Positions 32,129 through 39,403 of a stretch of DNA of 39,701 bases are shown in pieces. The translations under genes were made by a program, and so were the position numbers. The DNA lies in contig NZ_FZON01000049.1 in the NCBI RefSeq assembly GCF_900188425.1, positions 1-39,701 on the forward strand, given 5' to 3'. How positions within the stretch are numbered: the first letter of the stretch is position 1; every line of letters starts with the position of its first letter. A model generated the notes under the pieces. The model did not search any database. It was not told the DNA's origin and saw only the letters and a program-made list of their open reading frames with translations. Source of the DNA: Antarctobacter heliothermus. GTDB lineage: Bacteria; Pseudomonadota; Alphaproteobacteria; Rhodobacterales; Rhodobacteraceae.

Positions 32129-33361
32129 TCAGAAGGCCACCGGTGCAAATTCTTCGCAATCCGCCGCCACGGCAGCGCGCAATTCACTGACAATCCCGGC
32201 GTCGGCGGCGTTTACGCGGCTCCAGTTCGGGACAAAGGGGGTCTCATTCGGCTTGTCGAGAAAGACATGGCCCGCCTCCATGATGTTGTTGGCGAACAAC
32301 TCGATGGTCTTTTCCTCACGGTGGCGGTCGATGGTCAGGCCGTTCATCTTGGCGTCGTTGTCGTAGAATTCCACCAGATCCAGCGCGACGCGGTAGTAGG
32401 TGGCCTTTAGCGCGCGAAAGACATTGGGCGTGAACACCGTGCCATCGGCGGCCAGCTTGCGAAAGATCGCCTTGCAGATGTCCATCGACATGCGGTTGAG
32501 GCCAGTCGCGGCATCCGCTTCGCTGACGTCCTGGTGTTTGTGGTCATAGGCATCGGCGATTTCCACCTGACAGACGGAATGCCGCCCCAGATTGCGCCAG
32601 ACCTCTGACAGGACACCGATTTCCAGCCCCCAGTCCGACGGGATGCGCAGGTCCGGCAACAGCGAGGTGCGCAGCGCAAATTCACCCGAAAGCGGATAGC
32701 GAAAGGCGCGCAGATAATCGATGTAATCGCGGTCCCCCACCACCTTTTTCAGCGCGATCAACAGCGGTGAGACCAACAGCCGTGTCACCCGCCCGTTCAG
32801 CTTGCCGTCGCCGATGCGCGGATAATACCCCTTGGACAGTTGATAGCGGAAATTGGGGTTCACCACCGGATAGACCAGCCGATCCAGCAGGTCGCGTTTG
32901 TAGGTGACGATATCGCAGTCGTGCAGGGCCATCACGGCGGTGTCGGCGCAGGAAATCAGGTAGCCCATGCAGGTCCACATGTTCTTGCCCTTGCCTTGCT
33001 CCTCGGGGGCCAGTCCCATGTCGACCAGTTTGGCGTTCAGTGCCTGCATCCGGGGGCTGTCATTCCAGAGCACCACATGATCCTGCGGCAGGCGGGCAAA
33101 GAAATCGCGCGCGCGGCGGAACTGGGCCTCATCGGCGCGGTCCAGCCCGATGATGACGCGGTGCAGGTAGGACACCTTGCTCAGCTCGTCGATGATGTTG
33201 CCCATGGCCGGACCTTCGAGTTCGGAATACAGGCAGGGCAGGACAAGGCTGATCTTGCGGGTCTGGGCGTAGGTTTCAATCTCGTAGATCAATTCCTCGA
33301 CTGGGCGGGACCGCAGGTTGTGAAACTGGGCGATATTGCCGTTCTGGTGAAAATCCGCCAT
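32129..33361 (-). CDS. gpgS: Glucosyl-3-phosphoglycerate synthase
   Basis: A 410-residue GT81 glycosyltransferase that joins glucose from NDP-glucose to 3-phosphoglycerate. I chose ATG 33361; AAGGA overlaps the end of the phosphatase gene, 5 bases upstream. LPCLYSELEG (41-50) is the nucleotide-binding start, GKGKNMW precedes the metal site, and the metal-binding DxD is Asp148-Cys-Asp150 in LHDCDIVTYKRD. SDWGLEIGVLSEVWR and DAYDHKHQDVS are typical GpgS segments. The phosphatase upstream would remove the phosphate to give glucosylglycerate, a compatible solute made under salt, heat or nitrogen stress. Confidence 0.92.
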   Translation of the reverse strand: MADFHQNGNIAQFHNLRSRPVEELIYEIETYAQTRKISLVLPCLYSELEGPAMGNIIDELSKVSYLHRVIIGLDRADEAQFRRARDFFARLPQDHVVLWNDSPRMQALNAKLVDMGLAPEEQGKGKNMWTCMGYLISCADTAVMALHDCDIVTYKRDLLDRLVYPVVNPNFRYQLSKGYYPRIGDGKLNGRVTRLLVSPLLIALKKVVGDRDYIDYLRAFRYPLSGEFALRTSLLPDLRIPSDWGLEIGVLSEVWRNLGRHSVCQVEIADAYDHKHQDVSEADAATGLNRMSMDICKAIFRKLAADGTVFTPNVFRALKATYYRVALDLVEFYDNDAKMNGLTIDRHREEKTIELFANNIMEAGHVFLDKPNETPFVPNWSRVNAADAGIVSELRAAVAADCEEFAPVAF

Positions 33362-33366
33362 GCGAG

Positions 33367-34137
33367 TCAGTCCTTTATGTCGTTCAGAATGGCCAGCACC
33401 GCCTCGGCCCAACCAGAGGGTCCGGGCTGGGTGGTGCGCCGGATGGTGCCCTGTGCCTCACCGGGCAATTCGGGGATGCCGGGGCCGTGGTCATTGCGCA
33501 CGATGACGCCGAGGCTGGCGGCCTGCAGCATGTCGGTGTCATTGGGGGCGTCGCCCAGCGCCAGCGTGCGGCGGGCGCCCAATTCGGCGGCAATCTGGCG
33601 TAAGCCATCCGCCTTGGTCCGCCCGTGTGAGAGCGTCAGGAAACGCCCCCCTGCACGGGCCTGAATGCCCAGTTCCGCAAGGGCGGCCAGAAAGATGGCG
33701 CGTTCCGCATCGCTGCCGTGCCAGAGACCCGGCTCTGAGTGTTGGCGTTGCCGCGCGCGCTGTGCCGATTCCAGTGGCAGGCCGGTGATCTGCACGACCT
33801 TGGCGTCCGTCATGTCGCCAAAGCCGGTAAAAGACCCACGCAGGTCGGCGGGAAGTGTATCCAGTGCGGCGCGGATCGCCGCATAGGGGGCGGTGTCCGC
33901 GTCTTTGCTGCCGGGACGGTAGATGCCCGCACCGTTTTCGACGATGGCGGGCCATTGCCCAAGTTTCAGTGACTTGTGCAGCACTGCGACCTCGGCGGCG
34001 GTCTTGGAGGTGGCAAGGATCAGCGGAATGCCCCGCGCCCCAAGCGCGTCCAGCGCCGGTTGCGCCGCAGCGTATGAGTAGGTTTCGTGATCCAGAAGGG
34101 TTCCGTCCAGATCGCTGAAGACGACAAGTTCTGTCAC
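33367..34137 (-). CDS. gpgP: Glucosyl-3-phosphoglycerate phosphatase, HAD superfamily
   Basis: A 256-residue HAD phosphatase of the mannosyl/glucosyl-3-phosphoglycerate phosphatase family (Cof-type cap). Asp9 and Asp11 in FSDLDGTLLD are nucleophile and acid; LATSKTAAEV and VENGAGIY are family motifs; the late LGDAPNDTDML holds the Mg-binding Asp. The start is GTG 34137 with no clear Shine-Dalgarno sequence. It ends five bases before gpgS. It should convert glucosyl-3-phosphoglycerate to glucosylglycerate. 143 bases separate it from the kinase gene upstream, which includes an 18-base palindrome. Confidence 0.87.
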   Translation of the reverse strand: MTELVVFSDLDGTLLDHETYSYAAAQPALDALGARGIPLILATSKTAAEVAVLHKSLKLGQWPAIVENGAGIYRPGSKDADTAPYAAIRAALDTLPADLRGSFTGFGDMTDAKVVQITGLPLESAQRARQRQHSEPGLWHGSDAERAIFLAALAELGIQARAGGRFLTLSHGRTKADGLRQIAAELGARRTLALGDAPNDTDMLQAASLGVIVRNDHGPGIPELPGEAQGTIRRTTQPGPSGWAEAVLAILNDIKD

Positions 34138-34246
34138 GCGGTGTGCCGATTTATCATTGCCGTCCCGTTATGGCGGGCGATGGCGGGGCAGGCCAGAGGT
34201 GACGCGCACAGCGCAGGCAGTGTGCGCAAAAACTATGCAAACGCCT

Positions 34247-34264
34247 GCAATTCACCCGAATTGC
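34247..34264. promoter_or_regulatory. Palindrome between kinase and phosphatase genes
   Basis: GCAATTC-ACCC-GAATTGC is a perfect inverted repeat, followed on the plus strand by CTTTTTTC. It has the form of a plus-strand terminator, but no plus-strand gene precedes it, so an operator for gpgP-gpgS is also possible. Confidence 0.4.
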
Positions 34265-34280
34265 CTTTTTTCTAGGCATA

Positions 34281-34901
34281 TCAGGTTTGATGCACCACAA
34301 CGTCCACCGGGGCCCGACCGGCCAGCACCCGACGCGCGTTCGGGATGTCGTTGGACAGGGCCTTTTGCCGGGCGTCCTCTGGCGCATATCCATAGCCAAG
34401 CCAGCGGCTGATCAGACGGCGTTCCAATTCCGCCTCGGGGACCTCCAGAAAGACGGTTGCATCCCAAAGCGGCATCAGGCTGTCCCACGGTGTTTCGGCA
34501 AAACAGAGGTAGTTGCCCTCAACCACAACGGTGTCCGTATCCGGGCCAATCTCTTGCGCGCCCGCGATGGCGATCTCGCGGGAACGGTCAAAGACTGGCA
34601 AGAGGACGGACGGTTCAGCGGCGACCCGGGCGAGCGTCGCCTTGAGACCGTCGAAATCAAAGCTCTCCGGCGCGCCTTTGCGCGGCAGTAGGCCGCGCGG
34701 CTCCAGCAGGCGGTTGTCGAGGTGAAACCCGTCCATCGGCATAAGCACGGCGCGCGGACCAAGGTGACCGACCAGCGCCTCTGCCAAGGTGGATTTGCCC
34801 GATCCGGGCGGCCCCGCGACCGCCAGCATCATGCGGCGGCCTTTGGCGGTGACGTGGCTCAGGTGGTCGGTGATCTGTTGCAGGTCCGTATCGGGGATCA
34901 T
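34281..34901 (-). CDS. P-loop kinase of the uridine kinase/FrcK family
   Basis: A 206-residue P-loop kinase. Walker A is GPPGSGKST at residues 30-38, MDGFHLDNRLLEPRGLLPRKGAPESFD is the substrate/lid segment seen in the FrcK/uridine kinase/pantothenate kinase group, and VVVEGNYLCF carries the Walker B-like strand. The plant-type D-glycerate kinase belongs to the same superfamily. It starts three bases after the glpK stop, so it is coupled to glpK. Given the phosphorylase that would release glycerate, a glycerate kinase role is a reasonable guess; a sugar or nucleoside is also possible. Confidence 0.8.
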   Translation of the reverse strand: MIPDTDLQQITDHLSHVTAKGRRMMLAVAGPPGSGKSTLAEALVGHLGPRAVLMPMDGFHLDNRLLEPRGLLPRKGAPESFDFDGLKATLARVAAEPSVLLPVFDRSREIAIAGAQEIGPDTDTVVVEGNYLCFAETPWDSLMPLWDATVFLEVPEAELERRLISRWLGYGYAPEDARQKALSNDIPNARRVLAGRAPVDVVVHQT

Positions 34902-34904
34902 GTC

Positions 34905-36404
34905 TCAGACCTCCTGCGCCGCCGCAACGGCGCGTTTCCAAGCGGCGTATTTTGCTGCACGGGTATCTTCATCCATATCCGGTTCAAACCGCCGTTCCAG
35001 CGCCCAGGTGTCGGCAAAGCCCGCCATGTCGGGATACACTCCGGCGCGTTGACCGGCCAACCAGGCCGCCCCCATCGCGGTGGTTTCCAGCACCTCGGGA
35101 CGGTCGACTGACGCGCCAATGATGTCCGACAGGAACTGCATCGCCCAGTCAGAGGCGGTCATGCCGCCATCGACCCGGAGCGTCGCAGCGGTTCTGTCCC
35201 CGCCGCCAGAGGCGTCCCAATCCGCCTGCATCGCCTCCAGCAGATCACGAGTCTGATAGCCTACGGATTCCAGCGCCGCGCGCGCCAGTTCCGCCGGGCC
35301 GGAATTGCGGGTCAGGCCAAAGATCGCGCCACGGCAATCGGCGTTCCAATACGGCGCGCCAAGACCGGTGAAGGCGGGCACCAAGATCACGTCCTGTCCG
35401 GCATCGGCGGTTTCGGCCAGCGGCTGCGTCTCTGCCGCATCCCGAATGATCTTCAGCCCGTCACGCAGCCATTGCACCACCGCGCCCGCAACAAAGATCG
35501 ATCCCTCGAGCGCGTAGCTGCGCTTGCCGTCCAGTTGATAGGCGATGGTGGTCAGCAGCCGGTTTTCGCTGCGCACGGGTGTTTCGCCAGTGTTGAGCAG
35601 GGCAAAGCAGCCGGTGCCATAGGTGGATTTCAGCATGCCGGGCTGGAAACAGGCCTGCCCCACGGTGGCGGCCTGCTGGTCGCCCGCAACCCCAAGGATC
35701 GGGATTTCGCGCCCAAACAGATCGGCGCGCGTCATGCCGAAATCGGCGGCGCAGTCCAAAACCTCTGGCAACATCGACTTGGGGATGTCCAGCATGGCGC
35801 ACATCTCGTCCGACCATGTCCCACGGTGGATGTCGAACAGCATGGTGCGCGCCGCATTGGTGGCATCGGTGACATGGCGCGCGCCGCCGGTCAGGTTCCA
35901 GATCAGCCAGCTGTCAACGGTGCCGAACAGCAGATCCCCTGCCTTGGCCCGTTCGCGAGCACCCTCGACGGTGTCCAGCAGCCAGGCCAGCTTGGTTCCC
36001 GAAAAATAGGGGTCCAGCAGCAGTCCGGTGGTGTCGGTGACTGTGCCTTCGTGACCCGCGTCCTTGAGCCTGCGACACAGGTCAGAGGTCCGCCTGTCCT
36101 GCCAGACAATGGCGTTATGGATCGGTTTTCCGGTCTTGCGATCCCAGACCACCGTTGTTTCGCGCTGATTGGTGATGCCGATAGCGGCAATCTCCTGTGC
36201 GCTGATCCCTGCCTTTTCGATGGCGGCGCGGCAGGTGGCGGCGGTGGTCGCCCACAGGTCCGACGGATCATGTTCGACCCAGCCAGAAGCTGGAAAGTGT
36301 TGGGGAAACTCCTCTTGCGCAGAACTGACGATCTGCAAATCCTGATCGAAAAGCAGGGCCCGGCTGGATGTGGTGCCCTGATCTATGGCGAGAATATAGC
36401 CCAT
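34905..36404 (-). CDS. glpK: Glycerol kinase
   Basis: A 499-residue FGGY kinase, close to the 502 of E. coli GlpK. The ATG at 36404 follows GGAGG by 8 bases. [15 protein letters not shown] is the N-terminal phosphate loop, [16 protein letters not shown] the substrate region, and [20 protein letters not shown] the motif shared with GlpK proteins. [20 protein letters not shown] and the GAAWLAG segment close the ATP site. It phosphorylates glycerol to sn-glycerol 3-phosphate. It is first in the minus-strand series with the kinase, gpgP and gpgS, and shares a two-way promoter candidate with the PRC-barrel-like gene. No glpF or glpD is present. Confidence 0.92.
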   Translation of the reverse strand: MGYILAIDQGTTSSRALLFDQDLQIVSSAQEEFPQHFPASGWVEHDPSDLWATTAATCRAAIEKAGISAQEIAAIGITNQRETTVVWDRKTGKPIHNAIVWQDRRTSDLCRRLKDAGHEGTVTDTTGLLLDPYFSGTKLAWLLDTVEGARERAKAGDLLFGTVDSWLIWNLTGGARHVTDATNAARTMLFDIHRGTWSDEMCAMLDIPKSMLPEVLDCAADFGMTRADLFGREIPILGVAGDQQAATVGQACFQPGMLKSTYGTGCFALLNTGETPVRSENRLLTTIAYQLDGKRSYALEGSIFVAGAVVQWLRDGLKIIRDAAETQPLAETADAGQDVILVPAFTGLGAPYWNADCRGAIFGLTRNSGPAELARAALESVGYQTRDLLEAMQADWDASGGGDRTAATLRVDGGMTASDWAMQFLSDIIGASVDRPEVLETTAMGAAWLAGQRAGVYPDMAGFADTWALERRFEPDMDEDTRAAKYAAWKRAVAAAQEV

Positions 36405-36500
36405 GGTCCGCTCCTCCCGAGTTTGGCGCCTGCGCTGCACCGCCCCTCAGTGAGTAGCTCTGGCCGTCTGCGCTGACAAGGTAGTGCCATGCCCGTAGGG

Positions 36501-36528
36501 GGAACGCCGCAAGGGTGGCGCGCGTTCC
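36501..36528. promoter_or_regulatory. Bidirectional EcfG-type (general stress) promoter candidate
   Basis: On the plus strand GGAAC (36501-36505) and CGTT (36523-36526) are 17 bases apart. On the minus strand GGAAC (36528-36524) and CGTT (36506-36503) are also 17 apart. The site is thus a GGAACG...CGTTCC palindrome. GGAAC-N16/17-CGTT is the consensus for EcfG/SigT/RpoE2 promoters in alphaproteobacteria. It lies between glpK (minus) and the PRC-barrel-like gene (plus), giving leaders of about 90 and 60 bases. Confidence 0.62.
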
Positions 36529-36592
36529 TTACAGGACCACAGTGACGGGTGCGCGCGCCGCCCACCCGCAGGATGCACAAGGAGAGACCCCC

Positions 36593-37261
36593 ATGTTGCA
36601 CGACCTTTCAGAGCTATTTGAGACACCGCTTGAGACACATTCCGGCCCGGCAGGTCTGCGCGAGGTCTTTTTTGATCGTGGCAACGGGCGCATCCGCCTT
36701 GTCGCAATCGAGATGGCGCATTCCGCCCCCCGGACAGAAGCGCTGATCGACGCGGCCCGCCTGTCCACGCCGGTGCACGATGGCGGCGGCTGGACCCTGT
36801 CGGTGGGGGACGATGAAATCGACGAGGCGCTCAGCTGGCCCGAGGTGCTGGAACAGGACGCAATGGACCTGTCCATTTGGCCGATGGTTGTGGCCGGTCC
36901 GCTGGGCACCAGCTTTGCCCCCCTGCTGGCACTGTCGGCGTTGCGAGCCAACCCGCCGGAGTCTGACCCGACATCGCCCGACACCCAGACCGCCAATGAA
37001 TTGGTCGCCCCGCTGGAACAGGCTGGCGACTGGATCGGCGCGGCGGTCTTTGGCCATGACGGAGAGCTTGGACACCTGACGGGGCTGATGTTTGAGCCAG
37101 CCACCCGGACCATCCGCGCATTGCGCCTGACGGATACACCCGCCGGGGGGCCGGTTGATCTGCCCTACGACCGCCTGCGCTATCGGGCAGAGAGCGGCGG
37201 CCATCTTGTGGTCGATGCGACGCGCGCTGATCTGGAACAGGTCGGCACCGAAAGCGCCTGA
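36593..37261 (+). CDS. Protein with two PRC-barrel-like halves
   Basis: A 222-residue soluble protein; AAGGAGAG lies about 8 bases before the ATG at 36593. Both halves look like PRC-barrel domains: LHDLSELFETPLETHSGPAGL.EVFFDRGNGRIRLVAIE (key part LFETPLETHSG) and WIGAAVFGHDGELGHLTGLMFEPATRTIRALRL (key part GELGHLTGLMFEP). PRC-barrel proteins are common members of the alphaproteobacterial general stress regulon. It has no signal peptide or membrane segment. The EcfG-type promoter candidate lies about 65-90 bases upstream. Specific function unknown. Confidence 0.72.
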   Translation: MLHDLSELFETPLETHSGPAGLREVFFDRGNGRIRLVAIEMAHSAPRTEALIDAARLSTPVHDGGGWTLSVGDDEIDEALSWPEVLEQDAMDLSIWPMVVAGPLGTSFAPLLALSALRANPPESDPTSPDTQTANELVAPLEQAGDWIGAAVFGHDGELGHLTGLMFEPATRTIRALRLTDTPAGGPVDLPYDRLRYRAESGGHLVVDATRADLEQVGTESA

Positions 37262-37306
37262 CCGGGACGCTCGCCTGGGACGATTGTAAAAAAGTGGATC
37301 AGTGCG

Positions 37307-37331
37307 GGAACCAAACCTCTCGTCAGGCATT
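37307..37331 (+). promoter_or_regulatory. EcfG-like promoter candidate upstream of the sRNA
   Basis: GGAAC (37307-37311) is followed after 16 bases by CATT (37328-37331), one mismatch from the EcfG consensus GGAAC-N16/17-CGTT. A start about 6 bases further on would give the small RNA at 37337. Confidence 0.42.
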
Positions 37332-37336
37332 TCTTA

Positions 37337-37430
37337 GGTATCAAGGCACGAAATGATGCGGGCGCGTTTCCTCCCCTCCCCCGCTCGCATCCCAACGCCC
37401 CCGTCGGTGCTCCGCCGGGGGCGTGTTCTT
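37337..37430 (+). ncRNA. Candidate stress-induced small RNA with a C-rich loop
   Basis: A gene-free stretch with the form of a trans-acting sRNA. After an unpaired leader, GATGCGGGCG (37355-37364) pairs with CGCTCGCATC (37382-37391; one G-T pair) around a 17-base loop, CGTTTCCTCCCCTCCCC. A second hairpin at 37395-37424 followed by GTTCTT forms a terminator. A CCTCCCC loop can pair with Shine-Dalgarno sequences; this is known for several alphaproteobacterial sRNAs, including GsrN, which is SigT/EcfG-dependent. It would be about 94 nt and lies just downstream of an EcfG-like promoter. Homology to GsrN is not shown; only the design is similar. Confidence 0.5.
37395..37430 (+). terminator. Terminator of the candidate sRNA (also of the PRC-barrel gene)
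   Basis: ACGCCCCCG (37395-37403) pairs perfectly with CGGGGGCGT (37416-37424), followed by GTTCTTG. The T-run is short, but the stem is strong. Confidence 0.65.
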
Positions 37431-37478
37431 GTGCGGATCATCGCGAAAGCCGCGCCTTGGGGACAGCAGCCACATGAC

Positions 37479-37508
37479 AAAAAAAGCCCGCCGCTGAATA
37501 CGGCGGGC
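37479..37508 (-). terminator. Rho-independent terminator of the small secreted-protein gene
   Basis: On the minus strand GCCCGCCG (37508-37501) pairs with CGGCGGGC (37493-37486) around a 7-base loop, followed by seven T (37485-37479). It ends the minus-strand gene at 37535-37825. Confidence 0.9.
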
Positions 37509-37534
37509 GTTCAAGAAGGCCATAGCGTTGAGTG

Positions 37535-37825
37535 TCAGTCGCGCAGCGCGGAATGCAGCGTTGACTGCGTCCCATGCATGTCGATGTGGACCAGCGCATC
37601 GTGCTGTTCCAGAACGTCATGGATCGCCACCAGCTTGGCCACATGTGAGGCGGACGGATGATCGACAATCATCTGCAGGCGGGCCTGACCCGCAGGCGGC
37701 ACCTCGGCCAGTTCGAACGCTTCTACGAACTGGTACAGATCAGCGGCAAGCGCATCCCGGACCTGCGCATTCGCGGGGGCCGTCAGCAGAGCGGCGGCGA
37801 AGGTGAGGGCGATGATACGGAGCAT
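37535..37825 (-). CDS. Small secreted protein of unknown function
   Basis: A 96-residue protein. I chose ATG 37825, preceded by AGGAGG about 6 bases upstream, because it begins with a signal peptide (LRIIALTFAAALLTAPANA, about residues 2-20). The mature part of about 76 residues is mostly helical, without cysteine, and contains three His near the end (IHDVLEQHDALVHIDMHGTQS). I do not recognise the family. It has its own terminator at 37479 and is convergent with the candidate sRNA. Stress control is possible by position but no GGAAC-type site precedes it. Confidence 0.72.
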   Translation of the reverse strand: MLRIIALTFAAALLTAPANAQVRDALAADLYQFVEAFELAEVPPAGQARLQMIVDHPSASHVAKLVAIHDVLEQHDALVHIDMHGTQSTLHSALRD

Positions 37826-38294
37826 TGTGATCCTCCTGGTCCGGTTGCGGTCATTGGGCAAACCTTGCCCGTCGGGTCGCGCCATCATGGCGGCGGCCCT
37901 GTTTTTCATGGTCTTGCTGTTGTTTTGTCGCTTGGCGGGCCTAGCGGCCGTTCGGTCGAAACCACGGGCGGCCAGGTGGCGGCGTGCACCGCGACGGCCC
38001 TGTTGGCGTCTGTCGGCAAGTCGTATTCATCTACGTCGCCCCCCATCGGCCAACCTGTTTCAACGAATGGCGCCGCTCAGGCAGCGCCCCAGCGGAGGGC
38101 AATGTCATGGCAACGCGGCGCTGTGCCGCAAAACATGCCTCCGTCCGCTGTCTTCAATAGCAAAACTCCGCCAATGCGGAAAAGGTTCCCTTGCGGTCTG
38201 AATTCCCCGTTAACGAAGCTGCGGGGAACGAATCGTCAGACACATGCGTTACGCCATTGCGGGGCTTTTCCCGCTTTCGAAGGACACGCCAGAC
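37826..38294. other. Gene-poor gap between divergent genes
   Basis: No coding region here is convincing: the plus-strand ORFs are rich in Arg, Pro and Ser runs and have no Shine-Dalgarno sequence. The right end holds the EcfG-type promoter candidate (38225-38250) and the small hairpin TTCCCCG (38203-38209) / CGGGGAA (38222-38228), which overlaps its -35. Nothing else is recognised. Confidence 0.5.
38225..38250 (+). promoter_or_regulatory. EcfG-type promoter candidate upstream of the alpha/beta hydrolase
   Basis: GGAAC (38225-38229) and CGTT (38247-38250) are 17 bases apart, an exact match to the EcfG consensus, within GGGGAACG. A start near 38257 would leave a leader of about 38 bases before ATG 38295, and it places the upstream ATG at 38244 inside the promoter. 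Confidence 0.6.
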
Positions 38295-39146
38295 ATGAAT
38301 GCCATCCCCTGTTCGACCCGTGGCAGACCAATCCCTGTCCAGCCACTGCGGACGGCGGCGAATCCTGTGGTTTTCCTGCCCGGCCTGTTCATGACCAGCG
38401 ATGCCTGGGCACCGATCTGCCAAAGCATGGGCCTGCGCAACCACCTGCTGCTGGATCTTCCGGGGCACAGCGCTGGCGAGACGGCCAAGCAGGTGGTCGA
38501 GTTGCTCCACGGCGACCGCTGGCTGGATCAGATGGAGACCCGGATTGCCGAGTTTTCGGACGGACGCCCGGTCCATCTGGTCGGCCATTCAACCGGCGGC
38601 CTGGTGAGTCTGCTTTTGGCGTGGCGCGCGCCGCATCTTGTGCGCTCTCTGGTGCTGGTGGGTGCCCCCATCACCGGCCACCGCGATCTGCCGCGTGACC
38701 TGGGTGCAGCCCTGATGGCGCATGACTATGCCGGACGATGGACCATGCCGCTGCTCTGGCGACTGGGTCTGGCGACAAGAAACAATTTCGAGCGCACAAT
38801 GGCGACTGTGATGCCGCGTGCAGCGGCCCGGCACGTCCCCGATGAGATGCGGCAAAGTCTGCGACGCTGCACACCCGAGGCAATCCGGCAATTCGGAAAA
38901 TGGGTTCTGGAACAGGATGTGACTGCCACGATGGAACGGATCGACAAACCCTGCCTGGCCATCATCGGGCGCCATGACTGCGTGGTGCCCGCGCAACATC
39001 AGATCAAGTTACTTCACCATCTACCGCAAGCGCAGGCACAGCTTGTGCCCGGCGGCCATCTGCCTTTTGTCGAACAGCCGCAGCAATTCGCGCGGACGTT
39101 GCGCGGATGGTTGTCGCTGCCGCATGACGCGCTGGCCGCCGGTTGA
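38295..39146 (+). CDS. Alpha/beta hydrolase
   Basis: A 283-residue alpha/beta hydrolase. I chose ATG 38295 (GAAGGA about 10 bases upstream) because the in-frame ATG at 38244 lies in the promoter candidate. FLPGLFMTSDAW is the oxyanion-hole loop, LDLPGHSAGE the second family motif, the nucleophile is Ser99 in LVGHSTGG, the acid Asp is in IIGRHDCVVP and the His in GGHLPFVEQP. The long helical cap (about 125-200) is rich in Arg and His. Substrate unknown. It overlaps the DUF2254-like gene's reading frame at its end, so both may be in the same stress-controlled transcript. Confidence 0.87.
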   Translation: MNAIPCSTRGRPIPVQPLRTAANPVVFLPGLFMTSDAWAPICQSMGLRNHLLLDLPGHSAGETAKQVVELLHGDRWLDQMETRIAEFSDGRPVHLVGHSTGGLVSLLLAWRAPHLVRSLVLVGAPITGHRDLPRDLGAALMAHDYAGRWTMPLLWRLGLATRNNFERTMATVMPRAAARHVPDEMRQSLRRCTPEAIRQFGKWVLEQDVTATMERIDKPCLAIIGRHDCVVPAQHQIKLLHHLPQAQAQLVPGGHLPFVEQPQQFARTLRGWLSLPHDALAAG

Positions 39147-39151
39147 CGGGG

Positions 39152-39403
39152 ATGGCGAACAAACGCGCTTTCAGTTTCGTCCAGACCATGCTGACCCTGC
39201 GTCGGATCAGCCGCATTCTATGGGTGCGGGTGGCACTGCTGTCGGCCCTGTCCGTCATCGCGGCGCTGTCGGCAGAATTGCTGGGCCCACTGATACCAGA
39301 CGGCCCACGCGACCGATTTACCGCGTCCGCCACGCTGCCGATCCTGACGATCCTTGCCAATGGCATGTTGGCTGTGAACAGGCATGCAATTTTGACCCCG
39401 TAA
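39152..39403 (+). pseudogene. DUF2254-like membrane protein, truncated by an IS21-family element
   Basis: Only the first 76 or so codons remain. VRVALLSALSVIAALSAELLGPLIP is the first membrane segment and loop, and the ILTILANGMLAVN segment is the start of the family's conserved (S/G)MLAVxxFSLSIM motif; after the N at codon 76 the reading frame runs into the IS (RHAILTP and a stop at 39401-39403). Full DUF2254 proteins are over 400 residues. An ATG at 39152 is the likeliest start; a later one lies at 39188. It follows the hydrolase gene with a 5-base gap. The rest of the gene should lie beyond the IS, outside the window. Confidence 0.72.

Noticed and set aside
34240-34265. Minus-strand GGCAA-N17-CGTT before gpgP as another EcfG site
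   Set aside because: The -35 has two mismatches in five bases, too weak next to the exact sites at 36501 and 38225.
37658-38294. Long plus-strand frames running into the alpha/beta hydrolase region
   Set aside because: They overlap the small secreted-protein gene and the hydrolase in other frames and are rich in Arg/Pro/Ser runs, as expected of non-coding frames in high-GC DNA.
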